Shown: positions 1-7,439 of the stretch, piece by piece
Layout of the letters: each line of letters begins with the position of its first letter
How positions within the stretch are numbered: the first letter of the stretch is position 1
Source of the DNA: Paracoccus endophyticus
Lineage (GTDB): Bacteria; Pseudomonadota; Alphaproteobacteria; Rhodobacterales; Rhodobacteraceae
Direction of reading: 5' to 3'
Assembly (NCBI RefSeq): GCF_003286075.1
Contig: NZ_QLUV01000008.1
Location: 78,506-142,505 of the forward strand
DNA: 64,000 nt
Translations under genes and position numbers: made by a program
Notes under the pieces: model-generated
Told to the model about the DNA's origin: nothing
The model's database searches: none
Seen by the model: only the letters and a program-made list of their open reading frames with translations

Positions 1-66
1 CATGGCCGCGTCGTCGCCCATCGCCCAGGCGCCATAGCCCTCGCCCAGGTCGCTGTTGATGTCCAA
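1..66 (-). CDS. pxpA: LamB/YcsF family protein (5-oxoprolinase subunit A-like), 5' end only
   Basis: Only the first 22 codons lie in the window. The translation begins M-DINSDLGEGYGAW, the diagnostic N-terminus of the LamB/YcsF family (PxpA, part of the 5-oxoproline ring-opening complex PxpABC). The start is a TTG at 66-64, chosen because a perfect AGGAGG (80-75) lies 8 nt upstream and the family motif begins immediately after it. That Shine-Dalgarno overlaps the TGA of the upstream transporter gene, so the two are probably translationally coupled. Family membership is clear despite the short fragment. The catalytic partners PxpB/C are outside the window and cannot be checked. Confidence 0.85.
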   Translation of the reverse strand, partial: MDINSDLGEGYGAWAMGDDAAM

Positions 67-79
67 ACCCGTGTCCTCC

Positions 80-1315
80 TCAGCTGCCCAGGAAGGCGAA
101 GATGGTGCCGACGGACTTGATCCCCATATACCACGTCAGCGCGCAGACGATCGCGCTGAGCGTCAGCAGCGCGCGGTTATAGCGATAGCCGCCCATCAGG
201 TCCGCGCGGGCAAAGCCGATATAGGTGAAGATCGTCAGCCCGACCGGCAGGATCAGCCCGTTGAATCCGCCCGCAAAGACCAGCAGCGCCGCGGGCGCGG
301 TGCCCAGCAGCAGATAGATGCCCAGCGAGACCGTGATGAAGATGACCGTCGCGATGTCGCGCGCCCGGCTGTCCATGGGGCGGAACACCGGCATGAAGCT
401 GACCGAGGTGTAGGCCGCCCCGATGACCGAGGTGATCGCCGCGGCCCAGAAGATGAGGCCGAAGATCCGCAGGCCCCATTCGCCGGCCGCGGCCAGGAAC
501 GCCTGCGCCGCGGGGTTGGCCGTCTTCGAGGCGAGGTCGAGCGTGACGCCCGACGAGGTGACGCCCAGGATCGCCAGGAACAGCACAAAGCGCATGACGC
601 CCGTCACTGCGATCCCCGACAGCGCGCCCCGGGTGATGGCCGGCAGGTTCGCCACGCCGGTCAGGCCCTTGTCCAGCAGCCGGTGCGCGCCCGCATAAGT
701 GATATAGCCGCCGACCGTGCCGCCGACGATGGTCGTGATCGCCGCGAAATCGACGGTGTCGGGCAGCACGGTCTGGCGCAGCGCCTCGCCCACCGGCGGG
801 TTGGTGATGACGGCGACAAAGATCGTCATGGCGATCATCAGGATGCCCAGCACCACGATGATCCGGTCCAGCAGCACGCCCGCGCTTTTCGACAGGAACA
901 GGCCGATCGCCAGGATCGCCGACAGCGCGCCGCCGATCTTGGGGTCCAGCCCGATCATCGCGTTCAGGCCCAGTCCGCTGCCCGCGATGTTGCCGACGTT
1001 GAACACCAGCCCGCCGAAGATGACCATCACCGACAGCAGATAGCCCGCGCCGGGAACCGCCCGGTTGGCCGTCTCGGACGCCGGCCGGCCGGTCAGGGCG
1101 GTGATCCGCCAGATGTTCATCTGAACCACGAAGTCGATCAGGATCGACGCCAGGATCGCAAAGGCGAAGGCCGCGCCAAGCTTGGCGGTAAAGGTCGCCG
1201 TCTGCGTGATGAAGCCCGGGCCGATCGCCGAGGTCGCCATCAGGAAGATCGCCGCGATCAGCCCGCCGCGCATCGAGGCGGCCGATGCGGTGGTGGAAGA
1301 CGTGTATTCACCCAC
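80..1315 (-). CDS. NRAMP-like integral membrane transporter (YcsG type)
   Basis: A 411-residue polytopic protein with about 11 hydrophobic segments and the NRAMP/SLC11 fold signature region near residues 20-60. It lies directly upstream of the pxpA-like gene, the usual place of YcsG-type transporters in Bacillus-type 5-oxoprolinase clusters. The canonical metal-ligand motif DPGN of TM1 is replaced by GPGF (residues 32-35), and no MPH motif is evident in the TM6 region. Transport of divalent metals is therefore doubtful; an organic substrate such as 5-oxoproline is a context-based guess. The ATG start at 1315 opens the divergent region shared with the GntR gene. Confidence is high for the family and low for the substrate. 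Confidence 0.8.
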   Translation of the reverse strand: MGEYTSSTTASAASMRGGLIAAIFLMATSAIGPGFITQTATFTAKLGAAFAFAILASILIDFVVQMNIWRITALTGRPASETANRAVPGAGYLLSVMVIFGGLVFNVGNIAGSGLGLNAMIGLDPKIGGALSAILAIGLFLSKSAGVLLDRIIVVLGILMIAMTIFVAVITNPPVGEALRQTVLPDTVDFAAITTIVGGTVGGYITYAGAHRLLDKGLTGVANLPAITRGALSGIAVTGVMRFVLFLAILGVTSSGVTLDLASKTANPAAQAFLAAAGEWGLRIFGLIFWAAAITSVIGAAYTSVSFMPVFRPMDSRARDIATVIFITVSLGIYLLLGTAPAALLVFAGGFNGLILPVGLTIFTYIGFARADLMGGYRYNRALLTLSAIVCALTWYMGIKSVGTIFAFLGS

Positions 1316-1362
1316 TGCGGGCCCCCAGAGTTGCGGATTCGGAATGACTGCATTGTCCGGCT

Positions 1363-1391
1363 TGCAAGCCGTTCCGTCAACGGATTATCCT
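1363..1391 (+). promoter_or_regulatory. Candidate promoter for the GntR gene
   Basis: TTGCAA (1363-1368) and TATCCT (1386-1391) are spaced by exactly 17 nt and read toward the GntR gene. The -35 element lies inside a perfect 12-bp palindrome, GGCTTGCAAGCC (1359-1370). The palindrome could itself be a binding site in the 186-bp divergent region. Prediction by eye only. Confidence 0.4.
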
Positions 1392-1405
1392 ACAGAACAG
1401 AGGAT

Positions 1406-1416
1406 TTGTTCAACAA
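1406..1416. promoter_or_regulatory. Candidate GntR operator TTGTT-C-AACAA
   Basis: A perfect 11-bp palindrome, TTGTTCAACAA, sits about 15 nt downstream of the candidate -10 box, between the divergent NRAMP-like and GntR genes. FadR/FCD-type GntR regulators commonly bind short AT-rich palindromes with a TTGT/ACAA-like core, so autoregulation from this site is plausible. The link to the adjacent regulator is inference. Confidence 0.45.
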
Positions 1417-1501
1417 TCCGCGCTGGCTTCGATGCGCCGGCGGGTTTTCGCCGGGATGGCGCCGCAGCGCGCCACAGACACGGGACCAGGGGTGGCGTGG
1501 G

Positions 1502-2206
1502 ATGGAGGAGCAGGGACAGGCGTCCGGCGACCGCGCGGCCCCCTTGTCCGAGCAGACGGCCGCGCGGCTGCGGACCATGGTGATCGAGGGCGAGCTTGTG
1601 CCCGGCCAGCGCCTGTCCGAGGTGCGGCTGTCGGGCGATCTGGGCGTCTCGCGCAACACCCTGCGCGAGGCGTTCCGCCTGCTCACGCGCGAGGGTCTGG
1701 CGCGGCATGAGCCGCATCGCGGGGTGTTCGTCGCCGTCCCCTCGATGGCGGCCATCCTGGACATCTATCGCGTCCGGCGGCTGATCGAGGTCCCGGCCCT
1801 GACCAAGGCCTTTCCCCGGCACCGCGCGGTGGCGGCGATGCGCAAGGCCGTGGCAGAGGCCGAGGCGGCGCGCGAGCGTCGGGACTGGCGCGCGGTCGGG
1901 TCCGCCAACATGCGGTTTCATGCCGCTGTCGTGACGCTGACCGAAAGCCCGCGCCTGATCGCCTTTTACACGCAGGTCGCGGCCGAGCTGCGCCTTGCCT
2001 TCGGCCTGCTGAGCGATCTGGAACAGCTGCACGAGCCGTTCATCGCCGAGAACACGGCCATCCTGTCGGCGATCGAGCGAGGCGATCCCGAGGGCGCGGC
2101 GGTCCTGCTGACCGCCTATCTGGAGCGTTCCGAACGCACGGTCCTGTCGGCGTTCGCGCGGATCGAGGACGAGGACGACCGCAGGCGCAGGGCCCTTGTG
2201 CCCTGA
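1502..2206 (+). CDS. GntR-family regulator, FadR/FCD subfamily
   Basis: A 234-residue protein. Residues about 15-80 form the GntR winged helix (SEVRLSGDLGVSRNTLREAFRLL and the following wing), and residues about 88-215 an all-helical FCD effector domain. The start ATG at 1502 puts the winged helix at the usual distance from the N-terminus; the reading frame stays open far upstream but is shadow coding there. The FCD domain keeps one of four usual metal ligands (H140 of the FH motif). N136, N184 and Y206 stand where Asp/His, His and His are typical, so a metal-assisted carboxylate pocket is unlikely. It is divergent from the NRAMP-like/pxpA pair and probably controls it. Confidence 0.85.
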   Translation: MEEQGQASGDRAAPLSEQTAARLRTMVIEGELVPGQRLSEVRLSGDLGVSRNTLREAFRLLTREGLARHEPHRGVFVAVPSMAAILDIYRVRRLIEVPALTKAFPRHRAVAAMRKAVAEAEAARERRDWRAVGSANMRFHAAVVTLTESPRLIAFYTQVAAELRLAFGLLSDLEQLHEPFIAENTAILSAIERGDPEGAAVLLTAYLERSERTVLSAFARIEDEDDRRRRALVP

Positions 2207-2230
2207 CCAAGGGACGGCAAGGGCCGGACG

Positions 2231-2253
2231 CGGCCAGCCTGCGGGGCTGGTCG
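2231..2253. terminator. Candidate bidirectional terminator hairpin
   Basis: An inverted repeat with a 9-bp stem (2231-2239 with 2245-2253, one G-U pair) and a 5-nt loop lies in the 65-bp gap between the convergent GntR and CoA-transferase genes. There is no T-tract, as is common in such GC-rich genomes. Confidence 0.4.
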
Positions 2254-2271
2254 CACCCGGCACCGGGCCCG

Positions 2272-4218
2272 TCACTCGTCTGCGGGATCGTGTGCCGCGC
2301 GGCGCAGCGCCGCCTGGGCGGCATGCTCGCTGTCATGGATCGTGGGGCGGCGGCGGCGTTCCAGCGTCTGTCCAAGGCGGCGGCGCAGAAAGGCCGAGGT
2401 CGAATAGCGCGAGACATGGCCGTAATGCCGTGTTTCCAGGTCATCGACCATCTCGGACCAGGCGCGCTCGACCGGCTCGGCGATGTGGAACTGGTCGTAG
2501 TTGACCACCACGTCCACGCGCCGCCCCAGCGGACCGACCACCCCGTTCACCCGCTGGCGGATCGCCTCGACATCCGCCAGGCTGCGGACCGCCAGGCGCG
2601 ACAGGTTGATGAACAGGATCTCCTTGGCCGCGTCCCAGACGATCCGCCGTTCCAGCGGGATGGTCAGCAGGTCGTCCTTCAGCCCCATGGGCGCGTCGGT
2701 GAAGATGCGCGGGTCCATGGGCGCCACGTCGTCCAGCAGGGGGGTGAACCCCATGTGGTCGAGGATGTCGCGCTGCACGTCGATGCCGGGCGCGACCTCG
2801 GTCAGGCGCAGGCCGGCCGGTTCCAGCCGGAACACGCAGCGTTCCGTGACGTACAGCACCGGCTGCCCCAGCCGGGCGGCGCGGGCGCCCGAGAATGTGA
2901 CCTGCTCGACCGACGCGCCGAACTTGCGGGCGCGGCCCTCGACCGCGATCCGCAGCCGGCCCTCGGCCGCCTGCACGGACAGGCCGCCCGCGGTGAAGGT
3001 GCCGGCGAACACCAGGTGCCGCGCGTTCTGGCTGATGTTGATGAAGCCGCCCGAGCCCGCCAGCTTGGGGCCGAAGCGGCTGACGTTCACGTTGCCCGTG
3101 CCGTCCACCTCGGCCATCCCCAGGCAGGCAAGGTCCAGCCCGCCGCCGTCGTAGAAGTCGAACTGCTGGTTCTGGGCGATGATCGCGTCGGTGTTGACCG
3201 CCGCGCCGAAATCGAGGCCGGATGCCGGCTGGCCGCCGATCACCCCCGGTTCGGCGGTCAGGGTCACATGGTCCAGCAACCCCTCCTCAGCTGCGACCGC
3301 CGCGACCCCCTCGGGCATGCCGATCCCCAGGTTCACGACGCCGCCCACCGGCAGCTCGAAGGCCGCGCGGCGGGCGATGATCTTGCGGTCGGTCAGCGGC
3401 AGGGGTGCCGCCCCGCCCATCGGCGCGCGATAGCGGCCGGTGTAGAAGCGGTTGTACTGCGTGGCATAGGTCTGCGGATGCAGCTCCGCGGGCGCCAGGA
3501 CCACGGCATCGACCAGCGCGCCGGGGATCACCACGTCGCGCGCGGGCAGGGTGCCCGCGGCCACCACCTCGTCCACCTGCACGATCACGACCCCGCCCGA
3601 GTTCCGCGCCGCCATGGCCTGCGCGAGGTTGTCGAGGATCAGGGCCTCGCGCTCCATGGTGATGTTGCCGCGCTGGTCGGCGGTCGATCCGCGCAGCAAG
3701 GCCACATGGATCGGCATGGCCTTGAAGAACAGCCGCTCGACGCCGCCGATGGTGACAAGCTCGACCAGATCCTCTTTGGCGGCGGCGCTGATGCGGCCGC
3801 CGCCAAGGCGCGGATCGACAAAGGTTTCCAGCCCCACATGGCTGATGGTGCCGGGCTTGCCCGCGGCGATGTCGCGATAGAGATGCGAGATCACGCCCTG
3901 CGGAAAGTTCCAGCCCTCGATCTCGCCCGCCAGCGCCCGCGCGCCCAACTGCGGGATCAGACCCCAGTGGCCACCGATGATCCGCCGCACCAGCCCCGGC
4001 GCCGCCAGCCGGTCCAGCCCCCGGCCCTTGCCGTCGCCCTGACCGGCGGCGAACAGCAGCGTCAGGTCGCGCGGGTTGCCTTCCTCGGCGAAGCGGTCGC
4101 CCAGCGCCTTGAGCAGCCCGTCCGGGACCCCCGCGCCGACGAAGCCCGAGGTGGTGACGGTGTCGCCCGAATGCACCAGGGCTGCGGCATCGCGGGCGGG
4201 AACGATCTTGTTGGGCAT
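2272..4218 (-). CDS. Acyl-CoA:acetate/3-ketoacid CoA-transferase, fused alpha-beta (YdiF type), with C-terminal extension
   Basis: A 648-residue family I CoA-transferase with both halves in one chain: an alpha-like domain (about 1-265, with the glycine-rich SGFVGAG near 24-30) and a beta-like domain (about 275-520). E323 in the TAEPGVIGG motif is the expected glutamate that forms the enzyme-CoA thioester. It would move CoA between short-chain acyl-CoA and acetate or a keto acid in the cytoplasm. YdiF-type enzymes are usually about 530 residues; this one has about 115 extra C-terminal residues (about 530-648) that I do not recognise. It lies 3 nt downstream of a GntP-family permease gene, suggesting coupled uptake and activation of a small carboxylate. 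Confidence 0.88.
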   Translation of the reverse strand: MPNKIVPARDAAALVHSGDTVTTSGFVGAGVPDGLLKALGDRFAEEGNPRDLTLLFAAGQGDGKGRGLDRLAAPGLVRRIIGGHWGLIPQLGARALAGEIEGWNFPQGVISHLYRDIAAGKPGTISHVGLETFVDPRLGGGRISAAAKEDLVELVTIGGVERLFFKAMPIHVALLRGSTADQRGNITMEREALILDNLAQAMAARNSGGVVIVQVDEVVAAGTLPARDVVIPGALVDAVVLAPAELHPQTYATQYNRFYTGRYRAPMGGAAPLPLTDRKIIARRAAFELPVGGVVNLGIGMPEGVAAVAAEEGLLDHVTLTAEPGVIGGQPASGLDFGAAVNTDAIIAQNQQFDFYDGGGLDLACLGMAEVDGTGNVNVSRFGPKLAGSGGFINISQNARHLVFAGTFTAGGLSVQAAEGRLRIAVEGRARKFGASVEQVTFSGARAARLGQPVLYVTERCVFRLEPAGLRLTEVAPGIDVQRDILDHMGFTPLLDDVAPMDPRIFTDAPMGLKDDLLTIPLERRIVWDAAKEILFINLSRLAVRSLADVEAIRQRVNGVVGPLGRRVDVVVNYDQFHIAEPVERAWSEMVDDLETRHYGHVSRYSTSAFLRRRLGQTLERRRRPTIHDSEHAAQAALRRAAHDPADE

Positions 4219-4221
4219 GGT

Positions 4222-5607
4222 TCAAAGCCCCAGCGAGCCGAGGATGATGACGACGATCGTGGCCAGGACCGGGATCGCCACGGACACCACGAAGATGTCG
4301 CCGTAGCTTTTCTTGTGGGTCAGCCCGGTGATCGCCAGCAGGGTGATGACGGCGCCGTTGTGGGGCAGCGCGTCGAAGCCGCCCGAGGACAGCGCCGTGA
4401 CGCGGTGCATCAGCTCCATGCTGATGCCCTGTTCGCGCGCCATCGTCGCGAACTGCTCGCCCAGCGCCTGCAGCGCGATGGACATCCCGCCCGAGGCCGA
4501 GCCGGTGATCCCCGCCAGCACGTTCACGGCGACGGCCAGCGAGGCGACGGGGTTCGTCGGGAACAGCCCCAGCACCGCGTCGCGGATGATGGCGAAGGCG
4601 GGCAGCGAGGCGATCACCGCGCCATAGCCCACCTCGGACGCCGTGTTGAAGATCGGCAGCAGCGAGCCCATGGTGCCGCTGTTGATGCTGTCGGTCAGGT
4701 TGGTGAACCGGCGCCAGTTCAGCCCGATGGCCAGCACGATGGACACGACCAGCGCCCCGATGATCGCCCAGATGCCGGCCACCGATTGCAGCGAGGTCGC
4801 GCCGTATTTCGGATCGGCAAGGTAGGTCGCGTTCATCTGCGGGATGATGACATAGGTGAACAGCGCGTTCAGCGCGATGACCGAGATCACGGGCAGGATC
4901 GCCACCCAGAAGCCGGGCAGGTCCATGTCCTCGGGCAGCGAGCTGTCGGCGGCGGTGCGCTCGTGCTGGCCATAGCCCTCGGACCGGGCGTGGGCCGCGG
5001 CCGAGCGGCGGTTCAGCCACAGCACGCCGCCGCCCAGCATGATCAGGCCCGCGACCGTGCCCAGGATCGGGGCGGCAAAGACGTTGGTGCCGAAAAAGGG
5101 CATCGGGATCGCGTTCTGGATCGCCGGGGTGCCGGGAAAGGCGGTCATGGTAAAGGTGAAGGAGCCCAGCGCGATCGCCGCGGGCAGCAGGCGCTTGGGC
5201 ACGCCGGCGCTGCGGAACAGGGCGTTGGCAATGGGGTAGATGGCAAAGGCCACGACGAACAGCGACACGCCCCCATAGGTCAGCACGCCGCAGGCCAGCA
5301 CCACGGCCAGGATGGCGCGGTGGGCGCCGACACGTTCGACGATCTGCTCGGCGATGGTGCGGGCGGCGCCGCTGTCGGCCATGACCTTGCCGAAGATCGC
5401 CCCCAGCAGGAACAGCGGGAAATAGGTGATCACATAGCCGCCCAGCGACTTCATGAAGATCTGGGTATAGGTGGCAAGGATCGGCAGATCGCCCGCCATC
5501 AGCACGGCCAGCAGGGCCAGCAGCGGCGCAAGGATCAGCACGTTGATCCCGCGATAGGCGAGATACATCAGCAGCGCCAGAGAGAGCAGAATGCCGAAAA
5601 GGCCCAT
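4222..5607 (-). CDS. GntP-family permease (gluconate / hydroxy-acid type)
   Basis: A 461-residue, highly hydrophobic permease of the GntP family, which moves gluconate and related hydroxy acids across the inner membrane. Some members import D-3-hydroxybutyrate. The start is the ATG at 5607, giving the usual short N-terminus MGLFGILLSLALL; an AAGGA lies about 10 nt upstream. An in-frame start 17 codons earlier would add an unlikely polar leader. It forms an operon with the downstream CoA-transferase (3-nt gap). That pairing favours a substrate later activated to a CoA thioester, such as 3-hydroxybutyrate or acetoacetate, over gluconate. The substrate is inference. Confidence 0.85.
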   Translation of the reverse strand: MGLFGILLSLALLMYLAYRGINVLILAPLLALLAVLMAGDLPILATYTQIFMKSLGGYVITYFPLFLLGAIFGKVMADSGAARTIAEQIVERVGAHRAILAVVLACGVLTYGGVSLFVVAFAIYPIANALFRSAGVPKRLLPAAIALGSFTFTMTAFPGTPAIQNAIPMPFFGTNVFAAPILGTVAGLIMLGGGVLWLNRRSAAAHARSEGYGQHERTAADSSLPEDMDLPGFWVAILPVISVIALNALFTYVIIPQMNATYLADPKYGATSLQSVAGIWAIIGALVVSIVLAIGLNWRRFTNLTDSINSGTMGSLLPIFNTASEVGYGAVIASLPAFAIIRDAVLGLFPTNPVASLAVAVNVLAGITGSASGGMSIALQALGEQFATMAREQGISMELMHRVTALSSGGFDALPHNGAVITLLAITGLTHKKSYGDIFVVSVAIPVLATIVVIILGSLGL

Positions 5608-5979
5608 GTCCGTCAGTCCTTCTGGTTGATCGTGACCGAAAGGTGCAGAGCGGCGCAAGATTTGGCAAGCGCGTTCCTCCCGGGCGGGCGGGACCGCGAC
5701 CGGGTGCGTCGTCGCGCGATCACAGGGCCGCGGTGCCCTGGACCGCGGGTGATCCCGCAGGGCGTCTGTCGCTTGCCGCCCGTCGTCGGGGCCCGCCCCA
5801 CCGCGACGGACGATCCTTGCGGCCTCCCCAGAAGGCCGTCAGCCCCCGGCGCGGCGCCCCCGCGCCTGCCTGCTCCAAGATTCGACAGGCCGGACGGGAA
5901 CGTCTTGCACCGTCCGGTGATTGGTCCCAGGGCCACCAGGCGTTTCCCCGTGCCGGCCCGTTGCCCGATCGGAGCTGGC
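5608..5979. other. 372-bp non-coding region between divergent gntP-like and antiporter genes
   Basis: No convincing gene is seen. It should hold promoters for both divergent genes, but I find no strong -35/-10 pair. It contains two inverted repeats: a perfect one at 5890-5917 (listed separately) and a bulged GC-rich hairpin at 5735-5763 (GCGGG/CCCGC around a TGAT loop, plus GCCCT/AGGGC outside). Long open frames here lack family resemblance and look like GC-rich artefacts. Confidence 0.6.
5890..5917. repeat. Perfect inverted repeat CCGGACGG-N12-CCGTCCGG
   Basis: Two 8-bp perfect arms (5890-5897 and 5910-5917) separated by 12 nt, about 63 nt upstream of the antiporter start. It could be a regulator site or a transcript hairpin. 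No regulator gene adjoins it. Confidence 0.5.
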
Positions 5980-7278
5980 ATGCAAGCCGACCTGACCTAT
6001 CCCCTGTTTCTGGTCCTGCTGGGCGCGGGCATCCTGATCGCCGCGCTGGTGCCGCCGATCGTCGCGCATTACCGGCTGCCCCGGCTGATGACGCTGCCGA
6101 TCGGGTGCGTGCTGGGCGGGATCGGCATCGGGTTCTTCCTGGACCTGCCGTTGGTCGACGTGATCGACGGCGGCACGGTCATCACCCATGCCACGGAACT
6201 GGTGGTGCTGCTGTCGCTGACCGGCTGCGGGCTCAAGATCGACCGGGCGCCGGGGTGGCGCAGCTGGGGAACGACCTGGCGGCTGCTGGCGATCACCATG
6301 CCGCTGTGCATCGCCGGCGTGACGCTGCTGGGGTGGGGGATCATGGGTCTGCCGCTGGCCGCGGCGCTGCTGCTGGGCGCGGCCATGGCGCCGACCGACC
6401 CGGTGCTGGCCGCGTCCGTTCAGGTCGGCCCGCCCGGCCAGGGCGACGGCGACGAGGCGCGCTTCGCCCTGACGTCCGAGGCAGGGCTGAACGACGCCCT
6501 GGCGTTTCCCTTCGTCCATCTGGCGCTGGCCGCAGCGGCGGCCTTTGCGGCGGAAAGCGCCCTGCCGGGCGACACGGGCCGATTCAGCCTGGCGGTGCTT
6601 CAGGACTGGCTGGTCCATGACGTGCTGTGGCGCACGGCGGCCGGGCTGGCGGCCGGGCTGGCGGTCGGCGGCGCAACCGCCTGGCTGGTCTTTCGCGTGG
6701 CGCCCGGCGGCAGCGTCGCGGATGCGTTCCTGGGGCTGGGACTGATGCTGGCGTCCTATGGGCTGGCCGAGATGGCCGAGGGCTACGGCTTCCTTGCCGT
6801 CTTCGTCGCCGCCGTCACCTTTCGCCAGATCGAGGTGCGCCACAGGCTGCACTCGGACCTGCACCATTTCGTCGAGCAGATCGAGGTGATGGGCCTGATC
6901 ATGGTGATGTTCGTCCTGGGGATGGCGGTGGGGCAGGGGCTGCTGCGCCCGCTGGGCTGGACCGGGGGGCTTGTCGCCGCGCTGTTCCTGCTGGTCGTGC
7001 GTCCGGCGGCGGGCTGGGTCGCGCTGGCGGGCGCCGGGCTGACGCGGCGGTCGCGGGCGGCCGTCAGCGTGCTGGGCATCCGCGGCGTGGGGTCGGTCTA
7101 TTACATGGCCTATGGGCTGGGGCACGCGCCCTTCTCGGTCGAGATGGGGCGCGAACTGTGGGCGGTGATGACCCTGATCGTCCTGATCTCGATCGTCTTC
7201 CACGGCTTCGCGGCGCCCCACATCATGGCGCAGCTGAACGACGCCGAGCAGGGGACCCCGGTCGAGCGCGTTCCCTGA
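5980..7278 (+). CDS. CPA1-type Na+(K+)/H+ antiporter
   Basis: A 432-residue membrane protein with about 12 hydrophobic segments and the monovalent cation:proton antiporter core. The family's acidic motif is visible as MAPTDPVLAASVQ in TM5 (near residues 138-150) with SEAGLNDALAFPF after it, the typical NhaP/CPA1 'TDP' and 'ND' pair. It exchanges Na+ or K+ for H+ and serves pH and salt homeostasis in the inner membrane. The start ATG at 5980 has GGAG five nt upstream; the frame is open for kilobases before it, but without family resemblance. The gene stands alone. Ion specificity cannot be read from the sequence. Confidence 0.87.
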   Translation: MQADLTYPLFLVLLGAGILIAALVPPIVAHYRLPRLMTLPIGCVLGGIGIGFFLDLPLVDVIDGGTVITHATELVVLLSLTGCGLKIDRAPGWRSWGTTWRLLAITMPLCIAGVTLLGWGIMGLPLAAALLLGAAMAPTDPVLAASVQVGPPGQGDGDEARFALTSEAGLNDALAFPFVHLALAAAAAFAAESALPGDTGRFSLAVLQDWLVHDVLWRTAAGLAAGLAVGGATAWLVFRVAPGGSVADAFLGLGLMLASYGLAEMAEGYGFLAVFVAAVTFRQIEVRHRLHSDLHHFVEQIEVMGLIMVMFVLGMAVGQGLLRPLGWTGGLVAALFLLVVRPAAGWVALAGAGLTRRSRAAVSVLGIRGVGSVYYMAYGLGHAPFSVEMGRELWAVMTLIVLISIVFHGFAAPHIMAQLNDAEQGTPVERVP

Positions 7279-7317
7279 CGCGGCCGGGCAGGCCCGCCGC
7301 CGCGGTCGGTCAGCCGT

Positions 7318-7337
7318 CCTGCCACAAGGCCGGCAGG
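7318..7337. terminator. Candidate hairpin downstream of the antiporter gene
   Basis: CCTGCC (7318-7323) and GGCAGG (7332-7337) flank an 8-nt loop in the 161-bp gap between the convergent antiporter and ferredoxin-reductase genes. A second short hairpin (GCGGG-AAT-CCCGC, 7367-7379) follows. There is no T-tract. Confidence 0.35.
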
Positions 7338-7439
7338 CGGATGCCGAAGCGACAGACACCGAGAGCGCGGGAATCCCGCTGGACGGCGAGGCGGTCTGGC
7401 GGCCCGACAACGCGGTTCGCGCGCTGGACCGCCTGCCCC

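Noticed and set aside
56..1501. A long plus-strand open frame running into the GntR gene
   Set aside because: Upstream of residue M at 1502 the translation is Arg/Gln/Asp-rich with no family resemblance and lies opposite the NRAMP-like gene. It is typical antisense shadow coding in GC-rich DNA.
2290..5979. A giant plus-strand frame leading into the antiporter gene
   Set aside because: The part before 5980 is antisense to the CoA-transferase and GntP genes and has shadow composition. Only the part from 5980 shows the antiporter family.
5613..5981. A 122-codon minus-strand frame in the intergenic region
   Set aside because: Arg/Gly/Pro-rich, no recognisable fold, and it spans the likely promoter region and the perfect dyad.
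7279..7439. A plus-strand frame reading GIPLDGEAVWRPDNAVRALDRLP in the convergent gap
   Set aside because: It looks protein-like, but it has no start or ribosome site, runs in from the antiporter 3' end in another frame, and matches no family I know. It may be a decayed fragment; not enough to call a gene.
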